From positions 62,001-126,000 of the forward strand of contig NZ_JANLGY010000006.1 of assembly GCF_024653915.1 (NCBI RefSeq): a stretch of 64,000 bases of DNA, in the 5' to 3' direction. The position numbers and the translations under genes are program-made. Positions 43,976 to 52,810 of this stretch are shown here, piece by piece. Origin of the DNA: Sulfuricaulis sp. GTDB lineage: Bacteria > Pseudomonadota > Gammaproteobacteria > Acidiferrobacterales > Sulfurifustaceae. Under the pieces are notes generated by a model. That model was not told where the DNA came from and searched no databases. It saw only the letters and a program-made list of their open reading frames with translations. Every line of letters starts with the position of its first letter. Position 1 is the stretch's first letter.

Positions 43976-44092
43976 CGAGTCGCATATCCTTCTGGGTTTT
44001 GCTCCACCGAGTTGGCCGTGTAATATCTCCGCGTTTTCGCCGGGACGGTCCGACCACGACCAGTTCCCAGCCCGGGGATAAAACCAGAAATA

Positions 44093-44995
44093 ATGAAATA
44101 CGCGTCGACCACAACGGGGTGCTGTGCCGCGGTGCTGCTTGTTTTGAGCCTGGTGGCTGAAGGCGCTGTTTCGTCCGCGCCCGGCGCGGTCCCCTGCGCC
44201 GACCCGGCGGCGGACATCGAACTGGCGCTGATATCGAAATCCGGGCCCGGCTCCGGCCGCGTGCGTATCACCGGCGTTGTGAAAAATCTGGGTAACGCCG
44301 CATGGACCGCGACCAGCCCGTCACATCGCTTGCAAGTCGTGCTCGCGCAGAGGAATTCCAAGGCGCGGCCGGAAGGCGAGCCGGTGCAACCCGCCATTGC
44401 GATCCAGCAATTAGCACCCGGCCAGCAGTATCGGATCGATCATCAGGTCGACTGGGAAACAGCCAAGCATGCCTCGTATCCCCGGTTCATCGTGCGCTTT
44501 TTCGACTCCGGGCAGGTCGGCGCCCGTCCCGCGGCTTACAGTCTGGATTGTCGTTCAGCCAATAATCGAAAGGAAATCACTGCCGCTGATATCAATAAGT
44601 TGTTTCAACCGGCGACGCCGGAAAAGCCCCTCAAGGCCCAGAGCTATCGCCTGCTGGGAGGCGTCGGTGTCAATTCTGTAGAAACGCAGCTTGTTTATAA
44701 TCGCAGGTCCTCCAACGCAGGCAAGCTGACGGCCTCCGTGGCGGCGCCTTATGCTGGCACGTCCGATGAAGTACCGATAAACGAGAGCAGCGGCACGGCG
44801 AAAATCCGCGTGCATATTCCGTGCGATGTGAAAGAAATATCAGATCCCAACGCGCCGCCAGTGACAATTACCTATCGACTGTGGGGTTCGCTCAGTCTCC
44901 CTGGCGGTTCGGGTTGGGTACCCAGTTTCAGCGTCGAACAATCGATCCCCTATCGCGCGCTTTGTAGCCCGGACGCCACAGGTAATACGAACTAG
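44093..44995 (+). CDS. Secreted protein of unknown function with CARDB-like segment
   Basis: A 300-residue protein with a signal peptide (ends APGAV or just before) and a segment (RVRITGVVKNLGNAAWTATS then VDWETAKHASYPRFIVRF) that resembles a CARDB or other Ig-like adhesion fold. The C-terminal half (TASVAAPYAGTSDEVPINES) is not recognised. It ends just before the glycine riboswitch promoter region. Function unknown. Confidence 0.6.
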   Translation: MKYASTTTGCCAAVLLVLSLVAEGAVSSAPGAVPCADPAADIELALISKSGPGSGRVRITGVVKNLGNAAWTATSPSHRLQVVLAQRNSKARPEGEPVQPAIAIQQLAPGQQYRIDHQVDWETAKHASYPRFIVRFFDSGQVGARPAAYSLDCRSANNRKEITAADINKLFQPATPEKPLKAQSYRLLGGVGVNSVETQLVYNRRSSNAGKLTASVAAPYAGTSDEVPINESSGTAKIRVHIPCDVKEISDPNAPPVTITYRLWGSLSLPGGSGWVPSFSVEQSIPYRALCSPDATGNTN

Positions 44996-45039
44996 TATCC
45001 GCAGTCTCAGCCAGTCGAATCGACGGGAAAAGTCCCTGC

Positions 45040-45068
45040 TTGGCGCTGCAAAGGCGCTGCGCTATAGT
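45040..45068 (+). promoter_or_regulatory. Promoter of the glycine riboswitch and gcv operon
   Basis: TTGGCG (45040-45045) and TATAGT (45063-45068) are separated by 17 nt, a good sigma-70 promoter. The predicted start at about 45075 lies just upstream of the first aptamer. Confidence 0.7.
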
Positions 45069-45085
45069 GCCGGGCCTCGACCCGG

Positions 45086-45255
45086 ACCCGCGGGAGAGAC
45101 CCCGATATAAGTAGAGATTTGGGGCGCCGAAGGCGCAATCGCCAGGAATCGCTCAGGCAAAAGGACCGCGGGAACGACAGGTCGACTCTGGAGAGCGATG
45201 GCGCACCGCCATCCACCGAAGGGGCTCAAGCTCTCAGGTTAATGGACAGAGGGGC
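45086..45255 (+). ncRNA. Tandem glycine riboswitch
   Basis: Two glycine aptamers in tandem precede gcvT. Aptamer 1 (about 45086-45172) has the conserved GGGAGAGAC start, GCGCCGAAGGCGCAA and the CAGGCAAAAGGACCG end; aptamer 2 (about 45180-45255) has CTGGAGAGC, CACCGAAGGGGC, CTCTCAGGTT and AATGGACAGAGG. The closing stem of aptamer 2 (CTCTG with CAGAG) abuts and competes with the following terminator hairpin, fitting a glycine-activated switch. Confidence 0.95.
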
Positions 45256-45288
45256 GGTGACTTTAACCAAAGTCATCGCCCCTTTTTT
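45251..45288 (+). terminator. Riboswitch expression-platform terminator
   Basis: GGGGCGGTGACTTT pairs with AAAGTCATCGCCCC (one G-U) around a 4-nt loop, followed by a run of six T. It shares its first bases with the P1 stem of aptamer 2, so glycine binding should disfavour the terminator and allow gcv expression. Confidence 0.9.
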
Positions 45289-45306
45289 ATTTTTCTTAAG
45301 AAGCTT

Positions 45307-45360
45307 AACCACAGAGGACACAAAGATGAAAAATTTTAAAACTTTGTGTCCTCTGTGGTT
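45307..45360. repeat. Inverted-arm tandem-unit element E (before gcvT)
   Basis: A perfect 19-bp inverted repeat (45307-45325 and 45342-45360) with a 16-nt AT-rich loop. The arm is an ACCACAGAGG unit followed by ACACAAAG. It lies between the riboswitch terminator and the gcvT start, ending 19 nt before the ATG. There is no U-tract, so it is not an ordinary terminator. Confidence 0.85.
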
Positions 45361-45379
45361 GGATTTCATATAGGTCTTT

Positions 45380-46474
45380 ATGGGACATCGCACACCGTTA
45401 TACGACAGCCATTTCAAGATGGGCGCCAAGATTGTGGACTTCGGCGGCTGGGATATGCCGCTGCACTACGGCTCCCAGATCGAGGAACATCACAAGGTCA
45501 GAAAAGACTGCGGCATGTTCGATGTCTCGCACATGAACGTGGTGGACGTGAAGGGCGCTGACGTGCGCAACTTCTTTCGCCTGCTGCTGGCCAACAACGT
45601 CGACAAGCTGAAAACCAAAGGCAAGGCCTTGTACAGTTGTATGCTCACTGCCAAGGGCGGCGTGATCGACGATCTCATCGTCTATTACATGGACGACCAG
45701 TGGTTCCGCGTCGTCATGAACGCCGCCACGCGCGACAAGGACATGGCCTGGGTTAATGCCGCGGCGAAAGAATATGGCGGGCTCAAGGTGATCCAGCGCG
45801 ACGATCTGGCCATGATCGCGGTGCAGGGACCGAATGCGAAAGCGAAGGTCTATCAGGCCCTGGGCGAGGCGCTGCGTGCGCCGGCCGGGGCGCTGAAACC
45901 GTTTCACGCTGCGACCGTGGGTGAACTGTTCGTCGCCACCACCGGCTATACCGGCGAGGACGGTTTTGAAATTATTCTTCCCGCCAAGGCTGCACCCTTC
46001 ACCTGGCAGATGCTCAACGAAGCCGGCGTTCCACCCATTGGATTGGGCGCACGCGATACGCTACGGCTCGAAGCCGGGATGAATCTTTATGGATCTGACA
46101 TGGACGAAACCACCACGCCGCTGGAATCTGGCTTGGCCTGGACCGTGGCGCTGGAGCCAGCTGACCGGAAGTTCATCGGACGCGAAGTGCTGGACAAACA
46201 AAAAGCCCAGGGCGTTCCACGCCAGCTTGTCGGGCTGGTGCTCGAAGGCAAGGGCGTACTGCGCAATCACCAAAAGGTAATGTGCAACGGCGCTGGCGAA
46301 GGTGAGATCAGCAGCGGCAGTTTCTCGCCGACGCTGAATCAGGCAATCGCGCTGGCGCGTGTACCAGCCTCCGTCAAGATTGGTGATCACTGCACCGTGG
46401 ATCTGCGTGGTAGACCCGCCACGGTGCGTGTCGTCAAATATCCGTTTGTTCGCAATGGCAAAAGCTGCCTCTAA
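45380..46474 (+). CDS. gcvT: Glycine cleavage system T protein (aminomethyltransferase)
   Basis: A 364-residue folate-dependent aminomethyltransferase that releases ammonia and transfers the methylene group to tetrahydrofolate. [20 protein letters not shown] at the start, [17 protein letters not shown] and [18 protein letters not shown] are family marks. First gene of the operon under the glycine riboswitch. Confidence 0.95.
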   Translation: MGHRTPLYDSHFKMGAKIVDFGGWDMPLHYGSQIEEHHKVRKDCGMFDVSHMNVVDVKGADVRNFFRLLLANNVDKLKTKGKALYSCMLTAKGGVIDDLIVYYMDDQWFRVVMNAATRDKDMAWVNAAAKEYGGLKVIQRDDLAMIAVQGPNAKAKVYQALGEALRAPAGALKPFHAATVGELFVATTGYTGEDGFEIILPAKAAPFTWQMLNEAGVPPIGLGARDTLRLEAGMNLYGSDMDETTTPLESGLAWTVALEPADRKFIGREVLDKQKAQGVPRQLVGLVLEGKGVLRNHQKVMCNGAGEGEISSGSFSPTLNQAIALARVPASVKIGDHCTVDLRGRPATVRVVKYPFVRNGKSCL

Positions 46475-46489
46475 AGGTGAGAGAAAACC

Positions 46490-46885
46490 ATGAGCAATAT
46501 TCCAAAAGATCTGAAGTACACGAAATCACACGAATGGGTTAAACCAAATGCCGATGGCAGCGTAACCGTGGGCATCACACACCACGCCCAGGACCTCATG
46601 GGCGACATGGTGTTCGTGGATCTGCCGCCGGCCGGGACCAAAGTCACGAGTGGCAAGGAATGCGGCGTGGTGGAATCGGTGAAGGCCGCTTCGGATGTGT
46701 ATGCGCCCATCAGCGGTGAGATCGTCGAGGCCAATGCCGCGCTGGCCGACTCACCCGAGACCGTGAACAAGGACCCTTATGTTTCCGGCTGGATGTTCCG
46801 CCTCAAACCGGCGAACAAGGCTGAGCTCGATGCGCTGCTCGACGCTAAGGCTTACGAGGCGTTAGTTGCATCTGAAAAGCACTAA
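46490..46885 (+). CDS. gcvH: Glycine cleavage system H protein
   Basis: A 131-residue lipoyl carrier. The lipoylated lysine lies in [29 protein letters not shown] at the start and [15 protein letters not shown] near the end are typical. It shuttles the aminomethyl group between P, T and L proteins. The spacer to gcvPA is occupied by element F. Confidence 0.95.
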   Translation: MSNIPKDLKYTKSHEWVKPNADGSVTVGITHHAQDLMGDMVFVDLPPAGTKVTSGKECGVVESVKAASDVYAPISGEIVEANAALADSPETVNKDPYVSGWMFRLKPANKAELDALLDAKAYEALVASEKH

Positions 46886-46886
46886 A

Positions 46887-46990
46887 TTCACCGCAAAGAC
46901 GCAAAGAGCGCAAAGAAAGTCAAAAGTACCAGGTTCAATATTTTTAATGTTTTATGTTTTTCTTTGCGTCCTTAGCGCCTTTGCGGTGAA
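46887..46990. repeat. Inverted-arm tandem-unit element F (gcvH/gcvPA spacer)
   Basis: Left arm 46887-46916 has three GCAAAG-type units of 8-9 nt; right arm 46961-46990 is its inverted counterpart with a few mismatches around a 44-nt AT-rich loop. It starts right after the gcvH stop and ends 22 nt before gcvPA. The unit is shared with the solo arm at 9371-9399. Confidence 0.85.
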
Positions 46991-47012
46991 AACTTCTTAT
47001 TAGGATTTTATT

Positions 47013-48413
47013 ATGCCGTTCATTCCTCATACCGACGCTGACGTGAAAGCGATGCTGAAAAGCATCGGCGTCAATGCGATTGACGATCTGTTCGATGAAA
47101 TTCCGGAAAAACTCCGTGCCGGCAAACTGACGCAAGTGCCGGAAGGGCTGAGCGAAATGGATATCGGCCGCCTGATGCAGACGCGCGCCAACCAGGACGG
47201 GGCCTATCTCAATTTCATCGGCGCCGGCGCCTACGAACACCATATCCCGGCGGCGGTGTGGGAAATCGTCACGCGCGGTGAATTCTATTCGGCTTATACG
47301 CCGTATCAGGCCGAGGCCAGTCAGGGCACGCTGCAACTGTTGTACGAATACCAGACCATGATGGCCTCGCTCACGGGCATGGATGTTTCCAATGCTTCGC
47401 TCTACGACGGCGCTTCCGGGCTGGCCGAGGCGGTATTGATGGCGGTGCGCGCACACAAGAAGGCGCGCAAGATTCTCATGCCCACCACGGTGCATCCGAT
47501 TTACCGTCGCGTGGTGCATGCCATCGTCGCGAACCAGAACATTGAGCTGGTGGAAATTCCGCTGTGCATGGAGTGCGGCAACATCATTCCGGAATCGCTC
47601 AAGCTATATGAAGGCGACGAGTTTGCCGCGTTGGTCATCCCGCAGCCCAATTTCTTTGGTGTGCTGGAAGAAGTGGACGTGCTCACCGATTGGGCGCACG
47701 CACACAACATGCTCGCCATCGGGCTCGTGAATCCGACAGCGCTGGCGCTGCTGACGCCACCGGGCCAGTGGGGCGCGAAGGGTGCCGACATCGCCGTGGG
47801 CGAAGGCCAACCATTAGGTGCGCCGCTGTCATCCGGCGGACCTTATTATGGGTTCATGTGTTGCAAGCAGGCGCTGGTGCGGCAGATGCCGGGGCGTATC
47901 ATAGGACGCACCGTGGACAAGGACGGCAAGCCGGGATTTACCCTGACGCTGCAGGCGCGCGAGCAACATATCCGCCGCTCCAAGGCGACCTCGAATATTT
48001 GCACCAACCAGGGTCTGGTAGTGGCGGCCTCGACCATCTATATGGCGTTGCTGGGACCGGAAGGGCTGGAGCGGGTCGCCGCCTCATCTCACGCCAACAC
48101 ACTCGCACTGGTAGAGAAGCTGACGGCGATCAAGGGTGTGACACGTGTGTTCAATCGCCCGGTGTTCCACGAGACAGTGCTGCGACTGGATGCGCCGGTA
48201 TCCGATACTCTGCGCGCACTCGAAGCCCAGGGCATCCTCGGCGGATACGATCTTTCCGAACATTATCCGCACCTCGGTCAGTCATTGCTGGTATGCGCGA
48301 CCGAAACCCGCACGCCGGAGGACATCAATCAATATGCGTTCCATCTGGAGCGCATCGTCAGCAAGCGCCGGCTCGATCCGCCGTGTGCCATCAAAACCAA
48401 TCCCAACGCTTAA
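47013..48413 (+). CDS. gcvPA: Glycine dehydrogenase (decarboxylating) subunit 1
   Basis: A 466-residue N-terminal-type subunit of split P protein. [15 protein letters not shown] at the start, [18 protein letters not shown] and the C-terminal [13 protein letters not shown] are conserved. With GcvPB it forms the PLP enzyme that decarboxylates glycine; the PLP lysine is on GcvPB. The two subunits' genes are separated here by two tpx genes. Confidence 0.95.
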   Translation: MPFIPHTDADVKAMLKSIGVNAIDDLFDEIPEKLRAGKLTQVPEGLSEMDIGRLMQTRANQDGAYLNFIGAGAYEHHIPAAVWEIVTRGEFYSAYTPYQAEASQGTLQLLYEYQTMMASLTGMDVSNASLYDGASGLAEAVLMAVRAHKKARKILMPTTVHPIYRRVVHAIVANQNIELVEIPLCMECGNIIPESLKLYEGDEFAALVIPQPNFFGVLEEVDVLTDWAHAHNMLAIGLVNPTALALLTPPGQWGAKGADIAVGEGQPLGAPLSSGGPYYGFMCCKQALVRQMPGRIIGRTVDKDGKPGFTLTLQAREQHIRRSKATSNICTNQGLVVAASTIYMALLGPEGLERVAASSHANTLALVEKLTAIKGVTRVFNRPVFHETVLRLDAPVSDTLRALEAQGILGGYDLSEHYPHLGQSLLVCATETRTPEDINQYAFHLERIVSKRRLDPPCAIKTNPNA

Positions 48414-48430
48414 CTCAAGGAGACGCGACC

Positions 48431-48931
48431 ATGGCCCAGGTATTATTCAAAGGACAACCCGCCCACACCAGCGGTGAACTGCCGAAGGTCGGAAGCAAGG
48501 CGCCGGATTTCAAACTCACGGCGGGGGATCTCTCGGATGTCACTCTCGCCAATTACAAAGGAAAGAAAAAACTGCTCAACATCGTGCATTCGCTCGACAC
48601 TGGACCCTGCGCGGCCAGCGCCAAGCGGTTCAATGAATTCGTCAAGAACCGCAATGACCTGGTCGTGCTGGTCATCTCTGCCGATCTGCCCTTCGCCCAG
48701 GGCCGGTTCTGCACCGGCGAGGGGCTCAAGAACGTGGTGACGCTGTCCATGATGCGCGACCGGCATTTCGCCAAGGACTACGGCGTGCTGCTGACAGACA
48801 CCCCGATTGCCGGACTTTGCGCGCGCGCCACCTTGGTGCTGGATGAGAACGACAAGGTGCTGTACACGCAAATGGGGCCCGAGCTGACCGTCGAGCCGGA
48901 CTACGACAAGGCTTTCGCCGTGCTGAAGTAA
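48431..48931 (+). CDS. tpx: Thiol peroxidase (Tpx), copy 1
   Basis: A 166-residue atypical 2-Cys peroxiredoxin. Peroxidatic Cys in SLDTGPCAASAKRF and resolving Cys in ADLPFAQGRFC are both present. It reduces hydrogen peroxide and organic peroxides using thioredoxin. It has an N-terminal FKGQPAHTSGELPKVGS typical of Tpx. It is followed 9 nt later by a second copy, both inside the gcv operon. Confidence 0.93.
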   Translation: MAQVLFKGQPAHTSGELPKVGSKAPDFKLTAGDLSDVTLANYKGKKKLLNIVHSLDTGPCAASAKRFNEFVKNRNDLVVLVISADLPFAQGRFCTGEGLKNVVTLSMMRDRHFAKDYGVLLTDTPIAGLCARATLVLDENDKVLYTQMGPELTVEPDYDKAFAVLK

Positions 48932-48940
48932 TGGTGATTT

Positions 48941-49441
48941 ATGGCCGATATCACCCATCGCGGAAATCCGGTTCATACCAGCGGTAACCTGCCGGCGGTC
49001 GGCAGCCGCGCGCCCGACTTCCGCCTCACGGATGCCGACCTGAAGGACGTATCGCTCGCCGATTTCAAGGGTAAGAAGAAGCTCCTGAATATTTTCCCCA
49101 GCATCGATACGCCGACCTGCGCCTTGTCGACGCGCAAATTCAACGAGTATGCCGCCCAACACGCCAACGCCGTGATCATCATGGTGTCGGCCGATCTGCC
49201 GTTCGCTCAGAAGCGTTTCTGTACTGCGGAGAACACGAACAACGTCAAGACACTGTCAATGATGCGCGACCGGAATTTCGCCAGGGACTACGGCATGCTG
49301 CTGCTGGACGGTCTGTACCAGGGCGTCACGGCCCGGGCAATTGTTGTAATCGACGAAAACGACAAGGTGATATACACCGAGCTGGTGCCGGAGATCAGGC
49401 AGGAACCGAATTACGACGCCGCTCTGGCCACGCTCAAATAA
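48941..49441 (+). CDS. tpx: Thiol peroxidase (Tpx), copy 2
   Basis: A 166-residue Tpx paralogue, same length as copy 1 and clearly related but diverged. Peroxidatic Cys in SIDTPTCALSTRKF and resolving Cys in ADLPFAQKRFC are kept. The two copies differ around the active site (DTGPC versus DTPTC) and near the C-terminus, so they may prefer different peroxides. It precedes gcvPB by 26 nt. Confidence 0.93.
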   Translation: MADITHRGNPVHTSGNLPAVGSRAPDFRLTDADLKDVSLADFKGKKKLLNIFPSIDTPTCALSTRKFNEYAAQHANAVIIMVSADLPFAQKRFCTAENTNNVKTLSMMRDRNFARDYGMLLLDGLYQGVTARAIVVIDENDKVIYTELVPEIRQEPNYDAALATLK

Positions 49442-49467
49442 CCGGCTGAGTTAATCGAGAGACGCCT

Positions 49468-50919
49468 ATGCTGATTTTTGAACAATCACAAACCAACCGC
49501 CGAAATTATTCGCAGGCCCCGCTTGCTAAAGCGGAGGTGAAAGACATTCCGGATAAATTCCGGCGCAAGCAAAAGCCGCTGCTGCCGGAAGTCTCCGAGA
49601 TGCAGGCGGTGCGGCATTACACGCGGCTGTCGCAGAAGAATTTCTCCATCGACACGCATTTCTACCCACTTGGTTCTTGCACCATGAAGTACAACCCGCG
49701 AGCGTGTAATAAGCTCGCCATGCTGCCGAATCTTTTGGGACGGCATCCGTACGCGCCGGAATCCACCGGCCAGGGCTTTCTCGCGTGCATGCACGAGCTT
49801 CAGGAAATGCTGAAGGATGTGACTGGCATGAAAGCGGTGTCACTCACGCCGCTGGCGGGCGCGCAGGGTGAGTTCGCCGGTGTCGCCATGATCCGCGCCT
49901 ATCATGAATCGCGCGGCGACAAGGTGCGCACGGAAATTCTGGTACCCGACGCGGCACATGGCACCAATCCGGCGACGGCGGTCATGTGCGGTTACGCCGT
50001 GCGCGAAATTCCGACTGACGTAAACGGCGACGTGGATATCGCATCGCTCAAAGCGGCAGTCGGGCCGCAAACAGCGGGATTGATGCTGACGAATCCCTCC
50101 ACGCTCGGTGTGTTCGAACGCAAGATCGAGGAAATCTCGAAGATTGTGCACGAGGCCGGTGGTCTGTTGTATTACGACGGCGCGAACCTGAATGCGATTC
50201 TTGGGCGTGTGAAGCCGGGAGACATGGGCTTCGACGTGATCCACATGAACCTGCACAAAACCTTTTCCACGCCGCATGGCGGCGGCGGTCCGGGCGCGGG
50301 TCCGGTGGCGGCGAATACCCGGCTTGAGCCATTCCTGCCGGTGCCGATCGTGGGTAAGGTGCAGGACAAATATCTTTGGGAAACAGAAAAAACCCGTCCC
50401 AAGACGATAGGCCGGCTTTCCGCCTACATGGGCAACGCCGGCGTGCTGCTGCGTGCCTACGTCTACGCGCGGCTGCTGGGGCGCGAAGGCATGCACCGTG
50501 TTGCTGAATTCTCCACGCTCAATGCCAACTACATCATGGCCGAATTGGCAAAACGCGGTTTCGACCTGGCCTATCCGAAGCGCCGTGCGACACACGAGTT
50601 CGTGCTGACCTTCAAGAAGCTCAAGGATGAAACCGGCGTGAACGCCATGGACTTCGCCAAGCGGCTGCTCGACAAGGGATTCCATGCGCCGACGACCTAC
50701 TTCCCGTTATTGGTACCGGAGTGTCATCTGATCGAGCCGACGGAGTCCGAAGCGAAAGAGGAGCTCGATCGTTTCATCGCCGCCATGGAGGAAATATTGA
50801 AAGAGGCGCGCGCCAATGCCGAGATCGTGAAGGGTGCGCCGCATACGCTGCCGGTAAAACGCCTGGACGACGTGCGCGCGGCGCGTGAACTCGACCTTAC
50901 ATGGAAACGGGCCGGCTGA
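49468..50919 (+). CDS. gcvPB: Glycine dehydrogenase (decarboxylating) subunit 2
   Basis: A 483-residue C-terminal-type P subunit. The PLP lysine lies in [20 protein letters not shown], and [16 protein letters not shown] and NPSTLGVFE are conserved. It completes the P protein with GcvPA. dgkA follows 3 nt later. No lipoamide dehydrogenase gene is in the window. Confidence 0.95.
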   Translation: MLIFEQSQTNRRNYSQAPLAKAEVKDIPDKFRRKQKPLLPEVSEMQAVRHYTRLSQKNFSIDTHFYPLGSCTMKYNPRACNKLAMLPNLLGRHPYAPESTGQGFLACMHELQEMLKDVTGMKAVSLTPLAGAQGEFAGVAMIRAYHESRGDKVRTEILVPDAAHGTNPATAVMCGYAVREIPTDVNGDVDIASLKAAVGPQTAGLMLTNPSTLGVFERKIEEISKIVHEAGGLLYYDGANLNAILGRVKPGDMGFDVIHMNLHKTFSTPHGGGGPGAGPVAANTRLEPFLPVPIVGKVQDKYLWETEKTRPKTIGRLSAYMGNAGVLLRAYVYARLLGREGMHRVAEFSTLNANYIMAELAKRGFDLAYPKRRATHEFVLTFKKLKDETGVNAMDFAKRLLDKGFHAPTTYFPLLVPECHLIEPTESEAKEELDRFIAAMEEILKEARANAEIVKGAPHTLPVKRLDDVRAARELDLTWKRAG

Positions 50920-50922
50920 CGC

Positions 50923-51297
50923 ATGACGCTGCTGAAAGATTTGTTGAATTTGGGTCGCATCTGGCGTGCGGCGGGTTATTCCGCCGCCGGGTTCAGGGTG
51001 GCGTTGAAAAACGAGGCGGCGTTCCGACAGGAATTGGCGCTGTTGGTAATGCTCGCGCCGCTTGGGCTTTGGCTCGGACGCGACGGGGTGGAGCGGTCAC
51101 TGCTGGTCGGCAGTCTGATGCTGGTGCTGCTGGTCGAGTTGCTGAATTCGGCGATTGAGGTGGTGGTTAATCGAATCGGCCAGGATCGGCACGAACTGTC
51201 CGGGCAGGCCAAGGATCTGGGGTCCGCGGCGGTTTTTGTGGCGCTGTTTCTCGTGGTGGTGGTCTGGGCGCTGGTGCTGGCCGACCGTTATTTCTGA
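50923..51297 (+). CDS. dgkA: Diacylglycerol kinase
   Basis: A 124-residue three-helix membrane kinase recycling diacylglycerol to phosphatidic acid. ALKNEAAFRQELAL and VELLNSAIEVVVNRIG with HELSGQAKDLGSAAV match DgkA; the usual VVD of the catalytic segment reads VVN here. It is 3 nt from gcvPB and probably shares its transcript. Confidence 0.9.
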   Translation: MTLLKDLLNLGRIWRAAGYSAAGFRVALKNEAAFRQELALLVMLAPLGLWLGRDGVERSLLVGSLMLVLLVELLNSAIEVVVNRIGQDRHELSGQAKDLGSAAVFVALFLVVVVWALVLADRYF

Positions 51298-51315
51298 TCG
51301 ATTAAAAATAATTTT

Positions 51316-51894
51316 ATGCTCGACGCTATCCACGGTTTTTTCAATCATCCGCTCGCGCGGAAGATATTTCTCAAACTTCGCTACGTGTTGTTTCTGGGGG
51401 TGCTGGCACTGCTGGCGCTCAACGCGGATGTTTCACGGTTGCTCCCCGCCTTTCTGATTTCGCTCTTCGGCGAAGCGATCCAGCTCTGGTCTTTCGCTTC
51501 GCTGGTGAAGAACGAACAACTCACGGCGCGCGGACCTTATGTGTTGGTGCGTAATCCGATGTATCTTGGACGGTTCTTCCTGATTCTGGGTATCGTGCTG
51601 TTGTTAGGCGATAACTACATCTACATCACCCCCGCCTATGTCGTTTTTTATTACTTTTATATGGTCAACCGCGTGGGCCGCGAAGAAAAACGTCTGGCGG
51701 GTTTGCTGGGGCAGCCGTATCGTGATTACTGCGCGCGCGTGAATCGTTTCCTGCCTGCGTTCGGCCGGCTGTTTGATCCCGCCGTGAGGTTTTTTAATTG
51801 GAATGTTTTATACCGCAACAATGGCCACTGGAACCTGCTGGCCATGCTGCTGTTTTACGGGGTGTTGGCCGGGTATTTGATTTATTTTCGTTGA
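51316..51894 (+). CDS. ICMT/PEMT-like membrane methyltransferase family protein
   Basis: A 192-residue protein with several membrane helices. GPYVLVRNPMYLGRFFLILG followed by VGREEKRLAGLLGQPYRDYC is the SAM-binding signature of the isoprenylcysteine carboxyl methyltransferase/phospholipid methyltransferase superfamily. Substrate unknown; a lipid is likely given the location after dgkA. Confidence 0.75.
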   Translation: MLDAIHGFFNHPLARKIFLKLRYVLFLGVLALLALNADVSRLLPAFLISLFGEAIQLWSFASLVKNEQLTARGPYVLVRNPMYLGRFFLILGIVLLLGDNYIYITPAYVVFYYFYMVNRVGREEKRLAGLLGQPYRDYCARVNRFLPAFGRLFDPAVRFFNWNVLYRNNGHWNLLAMLLFYGVLAGYLIYFR

Positions 51895-51913
51895 AACGGA
51901 AAATTCACGGAAT

Positions 51914-52264
51914 TCAGGAACGTTTTTTCTGGCGTTGGTCCAGCCACCAGGCAACCAACGGAAGTGTAAGAGTCGTGAATGGCAGGGCCGCCATCGCCAG
52001 ATAAAGACTCAGCCGTGAAAGCCGACTCAGTTGTGTACGCAATTCCGCGCGCTCAGCCTTGGTCCATTTCAATCCATTACGTGGCTTCATTAACAGCGCC
52101 ATCAATCCGGGGATCTGCGCTATTCCCTCGCGGATGCGGATTTTCTCTCTCGATTGAAGCATTCTGGCCGCTGTGAACAAGCGGCGGGCTCTCGGAACGA
52201 AGCCAAGACTGGTCGCCGGGGCGACGTCAGCGATAGCGACTTTGGTTGAGGGTTGTGGTTCCAT
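51914..52264 (-). CDS. Small membrane protein of unknown function
   Basis: A 116-residue protein with a basic central part and one or two hydrophobic helices near the C-terminus (LSLYLAMAALPFTTLTLPLV) followed by WLDQRQKKRS. The GLKWTKAERAELRTQL segment before the helix is found in small envelope proteins of unknown role. Start and function are uncertain. Confidence 0.5.
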   Translation of the reverse strand: MEPQPSTKVAIADVAPATSLGFVPRARRLFTAARMLQSREKIRIREGIAQIPGLMALLMKPRNGLKWTKAERAELRTQLSRLSRLSLYLAMAALPFTTLTLPLVAWWLDQRQKKRS

Positions 52265-52286
52265 GCGGGGTTACTTGGATAAGAGT

Positions 52287-52302
52287 AGCTCCCTGAGGAG
52301 CT
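52287..52302. repeat. Short hairpin in the rhodanese/small-protein spacer
   Basis: AGCTCC-CTGA-GGAGCT forms a 6-bp stem with a tetraloop. No T-run follows, so a terminator role is unproven. The spacer otherwise (52265-52408) holds nothing I recognise. Confidence 0.35.
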
Positions 52303-52408
52303 CGCGTGTAAGTGATTGTTTTGCATATTCCATGCCACACGGGCTGCAGAATGACAAAAACAGGTGTAAAGACAGGTCTGTACGTGTGGGTGTTATGCTC
52401 AGGAATAC

Positions 52409-52774
52409 TTATTCTCTGACCAGCGCGAAACCTTGCGCCTCCCAGCGGTTGATTCCGCCGGCGAGGCTGTATATTTTTTCAAATCCCATTTCCTGAAGCT
52501 TGTCCGCTGACGCGGCGCTGCATGAACCGTCCTGGCTGCAGAGTACCAACGATTTTTGACGTGCCTCGAGCAATCCATCTAACCACGAGCGGTTGGCGTC
52601 ATCTGTCGCTCTTTCCAGTATTTCGCGTGAAATCTGTAGTGCGCCGGGTATATGTCCGCGACGAAATTCCGCGACTTCGCGCACGTCCAGGATCAGCAGG
52701 TCGTCGTGGTTTTCGATCATCTCGTCGAATTCCTCGATGCTGATCTCGCGCACACCGGTACGAGATTCACCCAT
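52409..52774 (-). CDS. Single-domain rhodanese-like protein
   Basis: A 121-residue rhodanese domain. LLILDVREVAEFRRGHIPGA and the active-site loop VLCSQDGSCS (catalytic Cys) are visible; GINRWEAQGF closes the domain. It could transfer sulfane sulfur, in line with the sulfur-relay gene at the left end, though it is far away. It lies 36 nt downstream of the YyaL-like gene in the same direction. Confidence 0.85.
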   Translation of the reverse strand: MGESRTGVREISIEEFDEMIENHDDLLILDVREVAEFRRGHIPGALQISREILERATDDANRSWLDGLLEARQKSLVLCSQDGSCSAASADKLQEMGFEKIYSLAGGINRWEAQGFALVRE

Positions 52775-52810
52775 GAAATTCTCCGGAGGTTATTGCCATC
52801 ACGCCAATCG

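Noticed and set aside
45307-45360. Second transcription terminator before gcvT
   Set aside because: The inverted repeat has no T-run and would block the operon; it fits the repeat family better.
8453-46990. CRISPR-like arrays in the tandem-unit spacers
   Set aside because: Units are only 7-10 nt, are directly abutting without spacers, and form inverted arms. No cas genes are present.
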